From JBBRDU01 sp038230335 (GTDB lineage: Bacteria; Verrucomicrobiota; Verrucomicrobiia; Chthoniobacterales; UBA10450), in the NCBI GenBank assembly GCA_038230335.1, contig JBBRNL010000004.1, forward strand, positions 248,001 through 312,000: 64,000 bases of DNA, given 5' to 3'. The notes beneath the pieces are model-generated. The model ran no database searches and was not told where the DNA came from. It saw only the letters and a list, made by a program, of their open reading frames with translations. The stretch's first letter is position 1, and each line of letters begins with the position of its first letter. The position numbers and the translations under genes are program-made. This document shows, piece by piece, positions 25,384 to 33,799 of the stretch.

Positions 25384-26400
25384 ATGCCTCATCCACTCGA
25401 AGACCTGAGCACGGAAGCTCGGCGCGCGACTGAGAGCGCGACGGACGAACCATCGCTCGAGGCTGTGCGCGTCCGTTACCTCGGACGCAACGGCAGCATT
25501 TCCGCGTGGGGCGATCGGATGAAAACCCTGAGCAAGGAAGAAAAGCCCGTGGTGGGCAGGCTGCTCAATGAAGTTCGCACCGCTCTGACGGCCGTGCTCG
25601 ACGAGCGACTTGCGAAATTTAGCGCCGCCCGGGAATCGGCCGCGCTGGCGAACATCGACGTCACGCTGCCCGGCTCACCGGGCCAACGCGGTTCGCTCCA
25701 TCCCCTCACCCAGATGCTCGATCGCGGGATCGCGATCTTTCGACGGATGGGCTTTGCCCTGGCGGACGGGCCGGACGTTGAAGACGAATGGCATTGCTTT
25801 GATTCACTCAACACTCCGGCGGATCACCCGGCGCGAAATGAACAGGATACTTTCTACCTGCCGGACGGCCGGCTTCTCCGGACGCATACGTCGACCGTGC
25901 AGGTTCGTGCGATGCAATCAGCGCCGCCGCCCATTCGTGTCATTGCGCCAGGCGCGGCTTATCGGCGCGATGAGGTCGACGCCACACACAGCGCCCAGTT
26001 TCACCAGATCGAGGGTCTCTATGTCGACAAACAGGTGAGTGTGGCTGACTTGAAGGGCACCCTGGAATTCTTCATGCATGAACTGTTCGGCGCCGACACG
26101 GCTGTGCGGTTTCGGCCGCACTATTTTCCGTTTACCGAGCCGAGCTTCGAGATCGACGTCAAGTCCAAGGCACTGAAAGGCGGCGAACAATGGATTGAAG
26201 TCTGCGGATGCGGCATGGTCCATCCGGCCGTCTTCGAAGAAGTGAATAAGGCGCGCGGCGATCTGGCTTTCAACCCGGAGGAATGGACCGGTTTCGCTTT
26301 TGGTCTGGGCATGGATCGGCTGGCCATGATCTTGTTCGACATTCCCGACATCCGGCTCTTCGCACAAAACGATCTGCGTTTTCTGAAGCAGTTCGCATGA
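25384..26400 (+). CDS. pheS: Phenylalanyl-tRNA synthetase alpha subunit
   Basis: Catalytic subunit of the (alpha-beta)2 enzyme that charges tRNA-Phe. 338 residues, normal length. An N-terminal coiled coil (about 1-90) precedes the class II catalytic domain: GSLHPLTQMLDRGIAIFRRMGF, motif 2 (RVIAPGAAYRRDEVDATHSAQFHQIEG), FPFTEPSFEIDVKSK, and motif 3 (GFAFGLGMDRLAMILFDIPDIR). pheT lies 157 bp downstream. Confidence 0.98.
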   Translation: MPHPLEDLSTEARRATESATDEPSLEAVRVRYLGRNGSISAWGDRMKTLSKEEKPVVGRLLNEVRTALTAVLDERLAKFSAARESAALANIDVTLPGSPGQRGSLHPLTQMLDRGIAIFRRMGFALADGPDVEDEWHCFDSLNTPADHPARNEQDTFYLPDGRLLRTHTSTVQVRAMQSAPPPIRVIAPGAAYRRDEVDATHSAQFHQIEGLYVDKQVSVADLKGTLEFFMHELFGADTAVRFRPHYFPFTEPSFEIDVKSKALKGGEQWIEVCGCGMVHPAVFEEVNKARGDLAFNPEEWTGFAFGLGMDRLAMILFDIPDIRLFAQNDLRFLKQFA

Positions 26401-26557
26401 ACGCTTGCACGCAATACATGCCATGCCGGGGCTGGCGCAGCGCGCCGAGGGACCTCCCCTCTTCATGGAGCGTTACGCACTCGTTCCCCCGTAAAGCAAA
26501 CTGCCAGGACGCTCAATCTGCGGTTAATCGCGCAGCCACCAGCGAAGAGGGCGTGTC

Positions 26558-28918
26558 ATGAAATTTTCCGTTAACTGGTTGCGCGAATTTGTCGATCTTC
26601 CAGCCAAAGTAGAGGACCTGGCTGATCTCCTGACTCTGGCCGGTACGGAAATCGAGGGAATCGAACAACGTGGTGCGGACGTCGACAAGGTTGTGGTCGC
26701 GCAGATCAATGCCTCGGCCCAGCATCCGAACGCTGATCGACTCAGTGTTTGCCAGGTCGATGATGGTACGGGACAAAGCAGGCAGATTGTTTGCGGAGCG
26801 AAGAACTACAAGGTGGGCGATAAGGTTCCTCTCGCTCTGCCCGGAGCGTCTTTGCCTAACGGAACCAAGATCCGCGAGAGCAAACTTCGCGGCGTTGAAT
26901 CGCAGGGGATGCTTTGCAGCGCGATCGAACTGGGCCTGGGCGAGGATTCCGCGGGCCTTCTCATTCTTTCGCCCGACGCAAAGGTCGGCGCTCCGATGGC
27001 GGAGCTTTTCCCGGCTGACACGATCCTGGATGTTGAAATCACACCCAATCGCGGAGACCTGCTTAGTCATAACGGACTGGCCCGGGAAATCGCCGCCCTT
27101 TCCAGAAAAACGCTCCGCCCGCCTGGGCAAGGAACGGGAAAGGACGCACCGAGTCGCAAACAGCAGAGCGTGACCGTTGATGCTCTCCAGGAATGCCCCT
27201 TCTTTTCCATTCGCCGAATTGAGAACGTCAAAGTCGCACCCAGCCCGGGATGGTTGCGCGCCCGCTTGGAGACAGCCGGGATCCGATCCATCAACAACAT
27301 CGTCGACATCTCGAATTTCGTGATGCTTGAACTAGGCCAGCCCACTCATGCCTTCGACGCCGACAAATTGAGAGGAAAAATTAATGTTCGGTTGGCCCGT
27401 GCCGGAGAAAAGTTTCTCGCCCTCGATGGAAAAACCTACGCTCTCAATCCTCGCGATCTCGTGATCGCCGACGATGAGCGCGTTGTCGGAATCGCCGGGG
27501 TGATGGGAGGCGAGGAAACCGGTGTGACCGAAACCACGCGCAATATCCTCCTGGAAGCGGCTTTTTTCCAGCCGTCCAGTATTCGCCGCACCGCGCGCAC
27601 CCTCAACTTGCCGAGCGACGCGAGCTACCGTTTCGAACGCGGAGTCGATCCCATGATGATCCTGCCTGCTTCGCAACGCGCGAGCGAATTGATGCGCGCT
27701 ATCGCGGAAGGACAGCCCGCCGCGGAAATCGCGATAGCCGGAGAATTGCCGGCGCATCCAGCCGACATCCCCTTGTCTTACGCACAGTGTGATCAGCTCA
27801 TGGGGATCGCGTTGCCATCGCAGACCGTCGACGAGATTTTGCAAGGATTCGGCCTGACCAAGGGCGACGTCAAAGGAACGACCGCGACATGGGCCATCCC
27901 AAGCTATCGGCGCGATCTGCAGCGCCACGTCGATCTCATCGAAGAGGTTGTGCGCGCCTATGGAGTGCAAAAAATTCCCGGGACCGATCGCAGTCGTTTC
28001 ACTCCGAATAGCTCGGCCGATCTTTCCCATGATGTCGAATCCGGATTGCGCGAGCACCTGGCCGGCCGCGGACTCTCCGAAGCGCGAACCTCGAAGCTGA
28101 TTCCACGCAAGGCGGTCGCTTTCGGCGAGAACGCAGTCGGGTTGCGGAATCCCTTAAGCGAGGATCATGTCGCGCTTCGCCCAAGTCTTCTCGCGGGACT
28201 GCTCAATGTGCTGGAAAGAAATGTGCGCGCCGGTGCCGGCCATGTCGCCATCTTCGAAATCGGTCGCGTATTCGTTTCACCTGACGCAAAAGAAGTTCGC
28301 CGGCTTGGTCTTCTTTTGTGGGGGAATGCGGCCAGCCAGATGCATTGGCGTTCCACCGACAAGCGGCGCCTCGATTTTGTGGATCTGAAAGGCGTGATCG
28401 ATTGGCTCGTCCCGGTCGGGACTCGTTTTGCGCGCGGCGCGCATCGGGATCTTGCCCTTGTCGCTGATGTTTTGGTGGGCGACCAGGCCGTGGGATTTGC
28501 CGGTCAACTTTCGGCCGATCGCGCCTCCGCCTTGGATGCCGGCGGTGGTGTGTTCGTGGCAGAATTAGACATCGATTTCATCGCGCGATTGCAAGGGACG
28601 CCGCACGTGTTCCAGGAAATCGACCGCTATCCGGGAGTGACGCGCGATATCGCGCTGATCGTCCCGGACACAGTTGGGCACGAGCAGATCGTGCGGGTCA
28701 TTGAGACGCCGGGCGAACCCTTACTCGAGCGCGTGGAGTTGTTCGATTTATTCGCCGGCAGCGCTGCGAACAACCTGGGGCCGGACCGAAAGTCGCTGGC
28801 TTATCGATTGACATACCGTGACAGGAACCGCACACTCACGAGTGAGGAAGTGACTGCGGCGCACGCCAAAATTCGTGAGCGATTGCAAAGCGAATTAGAG
28901 GCGGAGTTGCGGGAGTAG
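26558..28918 (+). CDS. pheT: Phenylalanyl-tRNA synthetase beta subunit
   Basis: 786 residues, full bacterial length. Starts MKFSVNWLREFVDLPAKVEDLADLL, followed by the EMAP-II-like tRNA-binding domain (about 40-150: VVVAQINASAQHPNADRLSVCQVD), the B3/B4 editing domain (YRFERGVDPMMILPASQRA), B5, the inactive catalytic-like domain, and a C-terminal FDX-ACB anticodon-binding domain (about 695-786: RYPGVTRDIALIVPD to LTSEEVTAAHAKIRERL). It forms the functional synthetase with pheS. A long hairpin follows the stop. Confidence 0.98.
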   Translation: MKFSVNWLREFVDLPAKVEDLADLLTLAGTEIEGIEQRGADVDKVVVAQINASAQHPNADRLSVCQVDDGTGQSRQIVCGAKNYKVGDKVPLALPGASLPNGTKIRESKLRGVESQGMLCSAIELGLGEDSAGLLILSPDAKVGAPMAELFPADTILDVEITPNRGDLLSHNGLAREIAALSRKTLRPPGQGTGKDAPSRKQQSVTVDALQECPFFSIRRIENVKVAPSPGWLRARLETAGIRSINNIVDISNFVMLELGQPTHAFDADKLRGKINVRLARAGEKFLALDGKTYALNPRDLVIADDERVVGIAGVMGGEETGVTETTRNILLEAAFFQPSSIRRTARTLNLPSDASYRFERGVDPMMILPASQRASELMRAIAEGQPAAEIAIAGELPAHPADIPLSYAQCDQLMGIALPSQTVDEILQGFGLTKGDVKGTTATWAIPSYRRDLQRHVDLIEEVVRAYGVQKIPGTDRSRFTPNSSADLSHDVESGLREHLAGRGLSEARTSKLIPRKAVAFGENAVGLRNPLSEDHVALRPSLLAGLLNVLERNVRAGAGHVAIFEIGRVFVSPDAKEVRRLGLLLWGNAASQMHWRSTDKRRLDFVDLKGVIDWLVPVGTRFARGAHRDLALVADVLVGDQAVGFAGQLSADRASALDAGGGVFVAELDIDFIARLQGTPHVFQEIDRYPGVTRDIALIVPDTVGHEQIVRVIETPGEPLLERVELFDLFAGSAANNLGPDRKSLAYRLTYRDRNRTLTSEEVTAAHAKIRERLQSELEAELRE

Positions 28919-28934
28919 TTCTTTGAAAACAGAG

Positions 28935-28996
28935 AGTCGTTAATCGAGGGTTGGGGTGGAAACCAGTGCTTTTCTTCCAACTCTCGATGAACGGCT
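28935..28996 (+). terminator. Long imperfect hairpin after pheT
   Basis: AGTCGTT and ATCGAGGGTTGG pair with CCAACTCTCGAT and AACGGCT: 19 pairs including two wobbles and one mismatch, with a 22-nt loop. It lies 17 bp past the stop and has only a weak T-run (CTTTCAAAAATTT). It probably ends or protects the pheT mRNA. Confidence 0.5.
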
Positions 28997-29003
28997 TTCA
29001 AAA

Positions 29004-29185
29004 ATTTGCCCTGCGATGTTCGCGATACCAGGTGTGATTCCCGAACCGATATTTCTTAACTAGGAGGCTTGGTTGGCGGAGAAGAGGACATGCCTTCATT
29101 GGAAGTCTGACGCTGCGCTGACGGTCGTCCGCCCGTTACCGAAAGGGAACGGGAGATCCGCCTAAACGGCACTTGCGGGGTAATA
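29004..29185 (+). ncRNA. ssrS: Probable 6S RNA
   Basis: 6S RNA mimics an open promoter and binds sigma-70 RNA polymerase. Recognised by resemblance to E. coli 6S: TGCGATGTTCGCG, CCCGAACCGATATTTCTTA and TTGGTTGGCGGAG with ACATGC follow in the same order and similar spacing as GAGATGTTCGCAAG, CCTGAGCCGATATTTCATA and GGTTGGTGAGCATGC. The ends pair as a closing stem: TTGCCCTGCG (29006-29015) with TGCGGGGTAA (29174-29183), ten pairs with three G-T wobbles. A hairpin in the 3' strand (CCCGTTACC-GAAA-GGGAACGGG) matches the E. coli side hairpin. About 180 nt, the usual length, and a strong terminator follows. Exact ends are estimates. Confidence 0.75.
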
Positions 29186-29190
29186 CTTCG

Positions 29191-29228
29191 AAATGCCCGA
29201 GCCAGAAAATGGTTCGGGCATTTTTTTT
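29191..29228 (+). terminator. Rho-independent terminator of the 6S RNA
   Basis: AATGCCCGAGCC pairs with GGTTCGGGCATT (12 pairs, one wobble) around the loop AGAAAAT and runs into eight T. It ends about 48 bp before the carA start, so carA must have its own promoter or rely on read-through. Confidence 0.9.
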
Positions 29229-29275
29229 GGCCTATTGCATTGAAAATCCACCCGCAAAAGCGAAGGTCCGCCACA

Positions 29276-30430
29276 ATGCGCGCACTTCTCGCTCTGGAAG
29301 ATGGCCGATTCTTCGAGGGTCTCTCCTTTGGCGCCCCCGGCACGCGCGTCGGCGAGATCTGTTTCAACACTTCCATGACGGGTTATCAGGAGGTTCTGAC
29401 CGATCCGTCTTATCGCGGACAGATCGTGGCCATGACATACCCGCTCATCGGAAATTACGGGATCAATTCGGCCGACCAGGAAAGCGATTCGCCACACGTG
29501 AGCGGATTCGTCATTGAAGAGCTGAGCGAGATGCCGAGCAACTGGCGCTCCGAAATGTCGCTCGGTCAGTATCTGGAACAGTGGAACATTCCAGGGGTAC
29601 AGGGGATCGACACGCGCGCCCTGACGCGTCACCTGCGCGAGCGCGGCGCCATGAAAGCTTGCCTAACGACTGACGATATCGCTCCGGCTGAGGCGACCCG
29701 TCGGGCCCACGCAGGAGAAGGAGTCATCGGAATGGATTATGTGCGCGAGGTGAGCACGACAAAAAGTTATGAGTGGGATCCAGACGACGAGCTGAGCAAA
29801 CCGTGGGGAGTAGCAAAGGGAAAGGATGCGACGGAACCGGCCCGCCCTCTTCCTCCAGTTCGTTTTCGCGTGGTTGCATTCGATTACGGCATGAAGCGGA
29901 ACATCCTCCGATTGCTTCGGCAGAAAGGCTTTGGCGTCACCGTGGTCCCCGCGGCCACCTCGGCCGAAGAAGTTTTGCGCCTCAATCCGGACGGCGTCTT
30001 TTTGTCGAACGGCCCGGGCGATCCTTCCGCTCTCCCCTACGCTCACAAGGCGGTGAGAGGCCTGATGGAGAAAAAACCGATCTTTGGAATTTGCCTGGGC
30101 CACCAGGTCCTCGGATTCGCTTTCGGCGGGTCCACCTTCAAACTCAAGTTTGGCCATCGCGGAGGCAATCAACCGGTGAAAGACCTCCGCAGCGGAAGGG
30201 TCGCTATTACTTCCCAGAATCACGGTTTCGCGGTCGATCCGGACTCCTTATCGAAGGAGATCGAGATCACTCACCTGAATTTGAACGATGGCACCGTCGA
30301 AGGCATGCGACACAGGGACTTGCCCATCTTCAGCGTGCAGTACCATCCGGAAGCCGCGCCCGGTCCGCACGACGCTTCCTATTTCTTCTCGCAGTTTGCC
30401 GAGCTCATCGAAACGGGCCGCGCCGATTGA
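29276..30430 (+). CDS. carA: Carbamoyl-phosphate synthase small (glutaminase) subunit
   Basis: Supplies ammonia from glutamine to CarB for arginine and pyrimidine synthesis. 384 residues from the ATG at 29276 (MRALLALEDGRFFEG); the frame is open 36 bp upstream, without the conserved sequence. The N-terminal CPSase_sm_chain domain (about 1-135) contains FNTSMTGYQEVLTDPSYRGQ. The class I glutamine amidotransferase domain holds catalytic C273 (FGICLGHQVLGFAFGG) and H357/E359 (SVQYHPEAAPGPHD). carB is not in the window. Confidence 0.96.
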   Translation: MRALLALEDGRFFEGLSFGAPGTRVGEICFNTSMTGYQEVLTDPSYRGQIVAMTYPLIGNYGINSADQESDSPHVSGFVIEELSEMPSNWRSEMSLGQYLEQWNIPGVQGIDTRALTRHLRERGAMKACLTTDDIAPAEATRRAHAGEGVIGMDYVREVSTTKSYEWDPDDELSKPWGVAKGKDATEPARPLPPVRFRVVAFDYGMKRNILRLLRQKGFGVTVVPAATSAEEVLRLNPDGVFLSNGPGDPSALPYAHKAVRGLMEKKPIFGICLGHQVLGFAFGGSTFKLKFGHRGGNQPVKDLRSGRVAITSQNHGFAVDPDSLSKEIEITHLNLNDGTVEGMRHRDLPIFSVQYHPEAAPGPHDASYFFSQFAELIETGRAD

Positions 30431-30459
30431 CCGGAGTCGCCTCTGGACGATAGTTCCAC

Positions 30460-30867
30460 ATGACCTATCCCCCCTCGCCCTCCGCGTTAAAAATTGCCGT
30501 TGCCTTCGGATTCACTGTCGCCCTGGCCATCGCACCTTTCGGAATTGTGCAGGCGCACGAACACGAGAAAGACGGTCTCGACGCCGGCGCGAGCAAAACC
30601 GTGACTGGTGAAGTAGTCGATTTGATGTGTTACATCGATCACAACGCCACCGGTGATAAGCATGCGGCCTGCGCGAGCAAGTGCATCAAGGGGGGCGGCC
30701 CAGTCGGAATCGTGAGCGACGGAAAAAGCTATCTGCTCGTCGGCGAACATAAACCGATGAACGATGAACTGGCCGAGTTCGCGGGCAAGACGATCACGGT
30801 CAAAGGCAAGCTGGCCGAGCGTGGCGGTATGACCATGATCGAGAATGCGGAGATCGTTAAGAAGTAG
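30460..30867 (+). CDS. Small exported Cys/His protein, unknown function
   Basis: 135 residues. The N-terminal signal peptide ends about QA at 31-32, giving a mature start HEHEKDGLDAG. The mature part contains GEVVDLMCYIDHN, then HAACASKCIKGGGPVGIVSDG: three cysteines and several histidines in a compact block, followed by an OB-like beta segment (KTITVKGKLAERGGMTMIENAEIV). I recognise this pattern from uncharacterised exported proteins of Acidobacteria and Verrucomicrobiota but cannot name a function. Metal binding or a redox role is plausible from C and H spacing only. It follows carA by 29 bp and ends 14 bp before a convergent gene. Confidence 0.7.
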   Translation: MTYPPSPSALKIAVAFGFTVALAIAPFGIVQAHEHEKDGLDAGASKTVTGEVVDLMCYIDHNATGDKHAACASKCIKGGGPVGIVSDGKSYLLVGEHKPMNDELAEFAGKTITVKGKLAERGGMTMIENAEIVKK

Positions 30868-30881
30868 TCAACGTCCGCCGC

Positions 30882-31658
30882 CTAAGCTTGCTCGTCGGCG
30901 CGGCCGGAGCCATGCGTCGCCCGTTCCCGGCCGCCGCTCCCACGCGTGCGCAGGGCAAGCACTTCACGCAGCATGCGGACGCTATCGCGCGCGAAGTCCA
31001 CTTTGCTGCCTTCGTGATGATTCCAACGCACGGGAATTTCGCGCAGACGAAGACCGGCGTGTTGCGCCAAGAAAAGCAACTCCACATCAAAAGCGAATCC
31101 ATCGAGGCGCGCGGCCTCCAACAGGGGACGACACGCCTCCAAACGAAAAGCCTTGAACCCGCATTGCGTATCCCAGAACGGCAGACCGGTCGCAAGCCGG
31201 ACGAGAAGATTAAAAACGCGGCCGCCTTGCTCGCGCCGCCATGGTTGGCGATTTCCGATGAGTCGGCGATCGAGCGCGCGCGATCCGAACGCGATATCCA
31301 CCTGACCGGCCACGATCGGATCAATCAGCTTCGGAGTTTCCGCCAGCGGCGTGGAAAGATCGGCATCGAAAAACAAACCGATCGGTTGGCGCGCCGCGAG
31401 CAAACCACGGCGTACAGCCGCGCCTTTGCCGCGATTAGGGAAGTTTTCGAGCAATTCCGTTCGCACGTTAGCCCGAATCAGTGCTTCCCGAGCGACCCCG
31501 GAGGTGTCGTCAGTCGACCCGTCATTGACGACAATCAACTCGCTCCCGGGGGAGTGCGCATTCAGGTACTCACTGGTCAGCCGAAGTGTTTCTCCGATGC
31601 GTTCCGCTTCGTTGAATGCTGGAATAACGACGGAAAACGCTGACAGCATCCCAGTCAT
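30882..31658 (-). CDS. Family 2 glycosyltransferase (dolichyl-phosphate glucosyltransferase-like)
   Basis: 258 residues, one GT-A domain: FSVVIPAFNEAERIGETL, IVVNDGSTDDTSG, and the DxD metal motif D98-A-D100 (GLFFDADLSTP). FGSRALDRRLIGNRQPWRR and DTQCGFKAFRLEACRPLL are typical of the polyprenyl/dolichyl-phosphate beta-glucosyltransferase group, which loads a lipid carrier from a nucleotide sugar. No membrane segments are predicted, so it would be membrane-associated. The C-terminus (about 240-258) is a low-complexity Arg/Gly tail. No other glycan genes are close. Confidence 0.85.
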   Translation of the reverse strand: MTGMLSAFSVVIPAFNEAERIGETLRLTSEYLNAHSPGSELIVVNDGSTDDTSGVAREALIRANVRTELLENFPNRGKGAAVRRGLLAARQPIGLFFDADLSTPLAETPKLIDPIVAGQVDIAFGSRALDRRLIGNRQPWRREQGGRVFNLLVRLATGLPFWDTQCGFKAFRLEACRPLLEAARLDGFAFDVELLFLAQHAGLRLREIPVRWNHHEGSKVDFARDSVRMLREVLALRTRGSGGRERATHGSGRADEQA

Positions 31659-31715
31659 ATAAAGGCACGCGCGTCTTGCGCCTAGCGTTTAAAACAAACA
31701 CCGCCGGGGCCCGAC

Positions 31716-32651
31716 CTACCGATAAATATCCACGACAAACTTTCCCGCTTGATCGACGTGCCCGCGGTACATCCCGTTCGTGTTGAAAAGCAACGCCAGA
31801 CCGCCCTTTGCATCAATCGCGATGAGTCCCCCTGTGCCCCCAAGTTTTCGCACTTTTTCGAGCACGCTCTGGGATGCTTGCTCGACACTCATTCCGCGAT
31901 ATTCCATGAGCGCCGAAATATCGTGCGCCGCCGTTGCGCGAATAAAATATTCGCCGTCCCCCGTGGCCGAAACGGCGCACGTCGCATTATTCGCATAAGT
32001 GCCGGCGCCAATAATCGGTGAGTCGCCCACCCGCCCGGGCCGTTTGTTGGTCATTCCCCCGGTCGAAGTCGCCGCGGCCAGGTTGCCCGCTTGATCGACC
32101 GCAACCGCGCCGACCGTTCCATGCCGGTCCTGGTCGGAAACGACGAAATTGTTTTCACCCTTCCTCGCCGCTTCTTGGACGCGTTGCAGCGCGTCCCATC
32201 GTTCCTGCGTAAAAAAATATTTCTGATCAACCGACTCTATGCCGTGTTCTTTCGCGAAAGCCTCCGCGCCGGCGCAATCCAGCATCAGGTGCGGCGATTC
32301 CTCCATCAGCAGCCGGGCCAGGCTGATCGGATTTCTAATACTCTTCAGACTGACCACTGCGCCGGCTTTGAGAGTTTTGCCGTCCATAATGCAAGCATCC
32401 AACTCGTGCGTTCCCGCGCTCGTGAACACCGCACCTTTGCCCGCATTGAAATGCGGGTCGTCTTCCATGACGCGCACGGCTGCTTCTACCGCATCAAGGC
32501 TGGGACCACCGCGGCTGAGGACTTCAAATCCCGCTTTGAGCGATTGCTCGAGCGCGTCCCGATACTCTTCTTCGCGCTTCGGCGTCAGTTTCTTCCGATC
32601 GATTGCCCCGGCGCCGCCGTGAATGACCAGGCCGAATTGATTATTGCTCAT
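31716..32651 (-). CDS. iaaA: Isoaspartyl peptidase / plant-type L-asparaginase
   Basis: N-terminal nucleophile hydrolase that removes isoaspartyl residues from dipeptides or hydrolyses asparagine; the precursor cuts itself before a threonine. 311 residues from the ATG at 32651 (MSNNQFGLVIHGGAGAI). The frame is open to 32930, but that part has repeat-like composition and no family match. Autocleavage and catalysis are at T179 in DRHGTVGAVAVD, with the downstream TSTGGMTNKRPGRVGDSPIIGAGTYA and GTGGLIAID substrate loops. No signal peptide, so cytoplasmic. Confidence 0.93.
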   Translation of the reverse strand: MSNNQFGLVIHGGAGAIDRKKLTPKREEEYRDALEQSLKAGFEVLSRGGPSLDAVEAAVRVMEDDPHFNAGKGAVFTSAGTHELDACIMDGKTLKAGAVVSLKSIRNPISLARLLMEESPHLMLDCAGAEAFAKEHGIESVDQKYFFTQERWDALQRVQEAARKGENNFVVSDQDRHGTVGAVAVDQAGNLAAATSTGGMTNKRPGRVGDSPIIGAGTYANNATCAVSATGDGEYFIRATAAHDISALMEYRGMSVEQASQSVLEKVRKLGGTGGLIAIDAKGGLALLFNTNGMYRGHVDQAGKFVVDIYR

Positions 32652-32748
32652 CGCTGTCCAACCCAGTTCTCCATCTTCGCTAATGCAGCGGGTCCAAGCG
32701 TCGCGCAAATGGCAAAGCATTTTCGGCCGATTTTTTTGATCCTGTAGC

Positions 32749-32768
32749 CACGGCACTCTGTTGCCGTG
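32749..32768. repeat. Short hairpin repeat CACGGCACTCTGTTGCCGTG
   Basis: CACGGCA and TGCCGTG pair perfectly around CTCTGT in the 293-bp gap between two divergent genes. The next bases repeat the word CTCTGGGAGC twice (32769 and 32821). No coding role is visible. Confidence 0.5.
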
Positions 32769-32944
32769 CTCTGGGAGCTGGCTCCAGGCCAGAAGCCAAG
32801 ACGCCTGCCGGATGCCCTGCTCTGGGAGCGAGCCATGCGCAAGGAAGCGGGGGCGAAATTCAACGCAGGGAATGAGGTTGCGCCGCCCCCCGTAAACTTT
32901 TCCCCTTTCCTGCCTCACGTACTGAGGCAACTTGCCCGTCGGAT

Positions 32945-33799
32945 ATGGCGGACGATCAACAAAGTGACGACGGGAACAAGCCGCTTCTGCCGGCCAATCC
33001 GGTCGTCGCCATGCAGGGCGTCGGCCACGCCAGCCGGCATTTTCTCGGTGAGGTGGGCGGCATGTTCTGGTTCTTCATTCAGACAGTCGACGAGACAATT
33101 GATCGCATCCGGCAGGGTCGTGCACCGTTTCGCGCCAGTAGCTTTTTCCGTTACACCGAACGGGCCGGCGTCGGTTCGGTTCCGCTGGTCGGCCTGGTCT
33201 CGTTCTTTCTCGGTCTAACCATGGCGCTGCTGACGGGGTACCAGTTGCAACGCTTCGGCACCGAGCGTCTGGTCCCCGGTCTGGTCGCCATTGCCTTCAC
33301 CCGTGAATTGGGGCCGCTTTTGACCGGGATCATGCTGGCCGCTCGCGTGGGCGCTGCTTTTACGGCCGAGCTTGGCACGATGAAGGTTTCGGAGGAAGTC
33401 GAGGCCATCGAAGCGATGGGCATCGGCCCGCTCCGCTTCCTCGTCGCGCCCCGCACTCTCGCGCTTTGTGCGCTCATGCCGTGTCTCTCCACCATTTCGA
33501 ACATCGCCGCAATCTTCGCGACCAGCCTGATCTGCCACGCCTACTTCAGCATCGCGTTCGTTTACTTTCTCGACCTCGTGCGCGACGCGCTGCTCATTCG
33601 CGACATCGTGACGGGCATCTTCAAAAGCTTTATGTTTGGGCTATTGATTGCGGCGATCGCGTGTTATCGCGGACTCAACGTAAAGGGAGGCGCCGCCGGA
33701 GTCGGCAGTTCCACCACCTCGAGCGTCGTGACCGCCATTACAACGGTCATCGGCGTCGACACGCTTTACAACATTGTCTACGTGATCTTCTTCCCGTGA
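32945..33799 (+). CDS. mlaE: MlaE-family ABC transporter permease
   Basis: Inner-membrane permease of an Mla/MCE phospholipid transporter that keeps outer-membrane lipid asymmetry. 284 residues with about five membrane segments after a polar N-terminus. The signature GLTMALLTGYQLQRFG, FTRELGPLLTGIMLAARVGAAFTAELGTMKVSEEVEAIEAMG and GVDTLYNIVYVIFF are typical of MlaE. Its stop overlaps the GTG start of the ATPase gene (GTGA), so the two are translationally coupled. Confidence 0.94.
   Translation: MADDQQSDDGNKPLLPANPVVAMQGVGHASRHFLGEVGGMFWFFIQTVDETIDRIRQGRAPFRASSFFRYTERAGVGSVPLVGLVSFFLGLTMALLTGYQLQRFGTERLVPGLVAIAFTRELGPLLTGIMLAARVGAAFTAELGTMKVSEEVEAIEAMGIGPLRFLVAPRTLALCALMPCLSTISNIAAIFATSLICHAYFSIAFVYFLDLVRDALLIRDIVTGIFKSFMFGLLIAAIACYRGLNVKGGAAGVGSSTTSSVVTAITTVIGVDTLYNIVYVIFFP

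Noticed and set aside
32652..32930. 93-residue N-terminal extension of the isoaspartyl peptidase
   Set aside because: The family begins at MSNNQFGLVIHGGAGA; the extension crosses a hairpin repeat and has no signal peptide.
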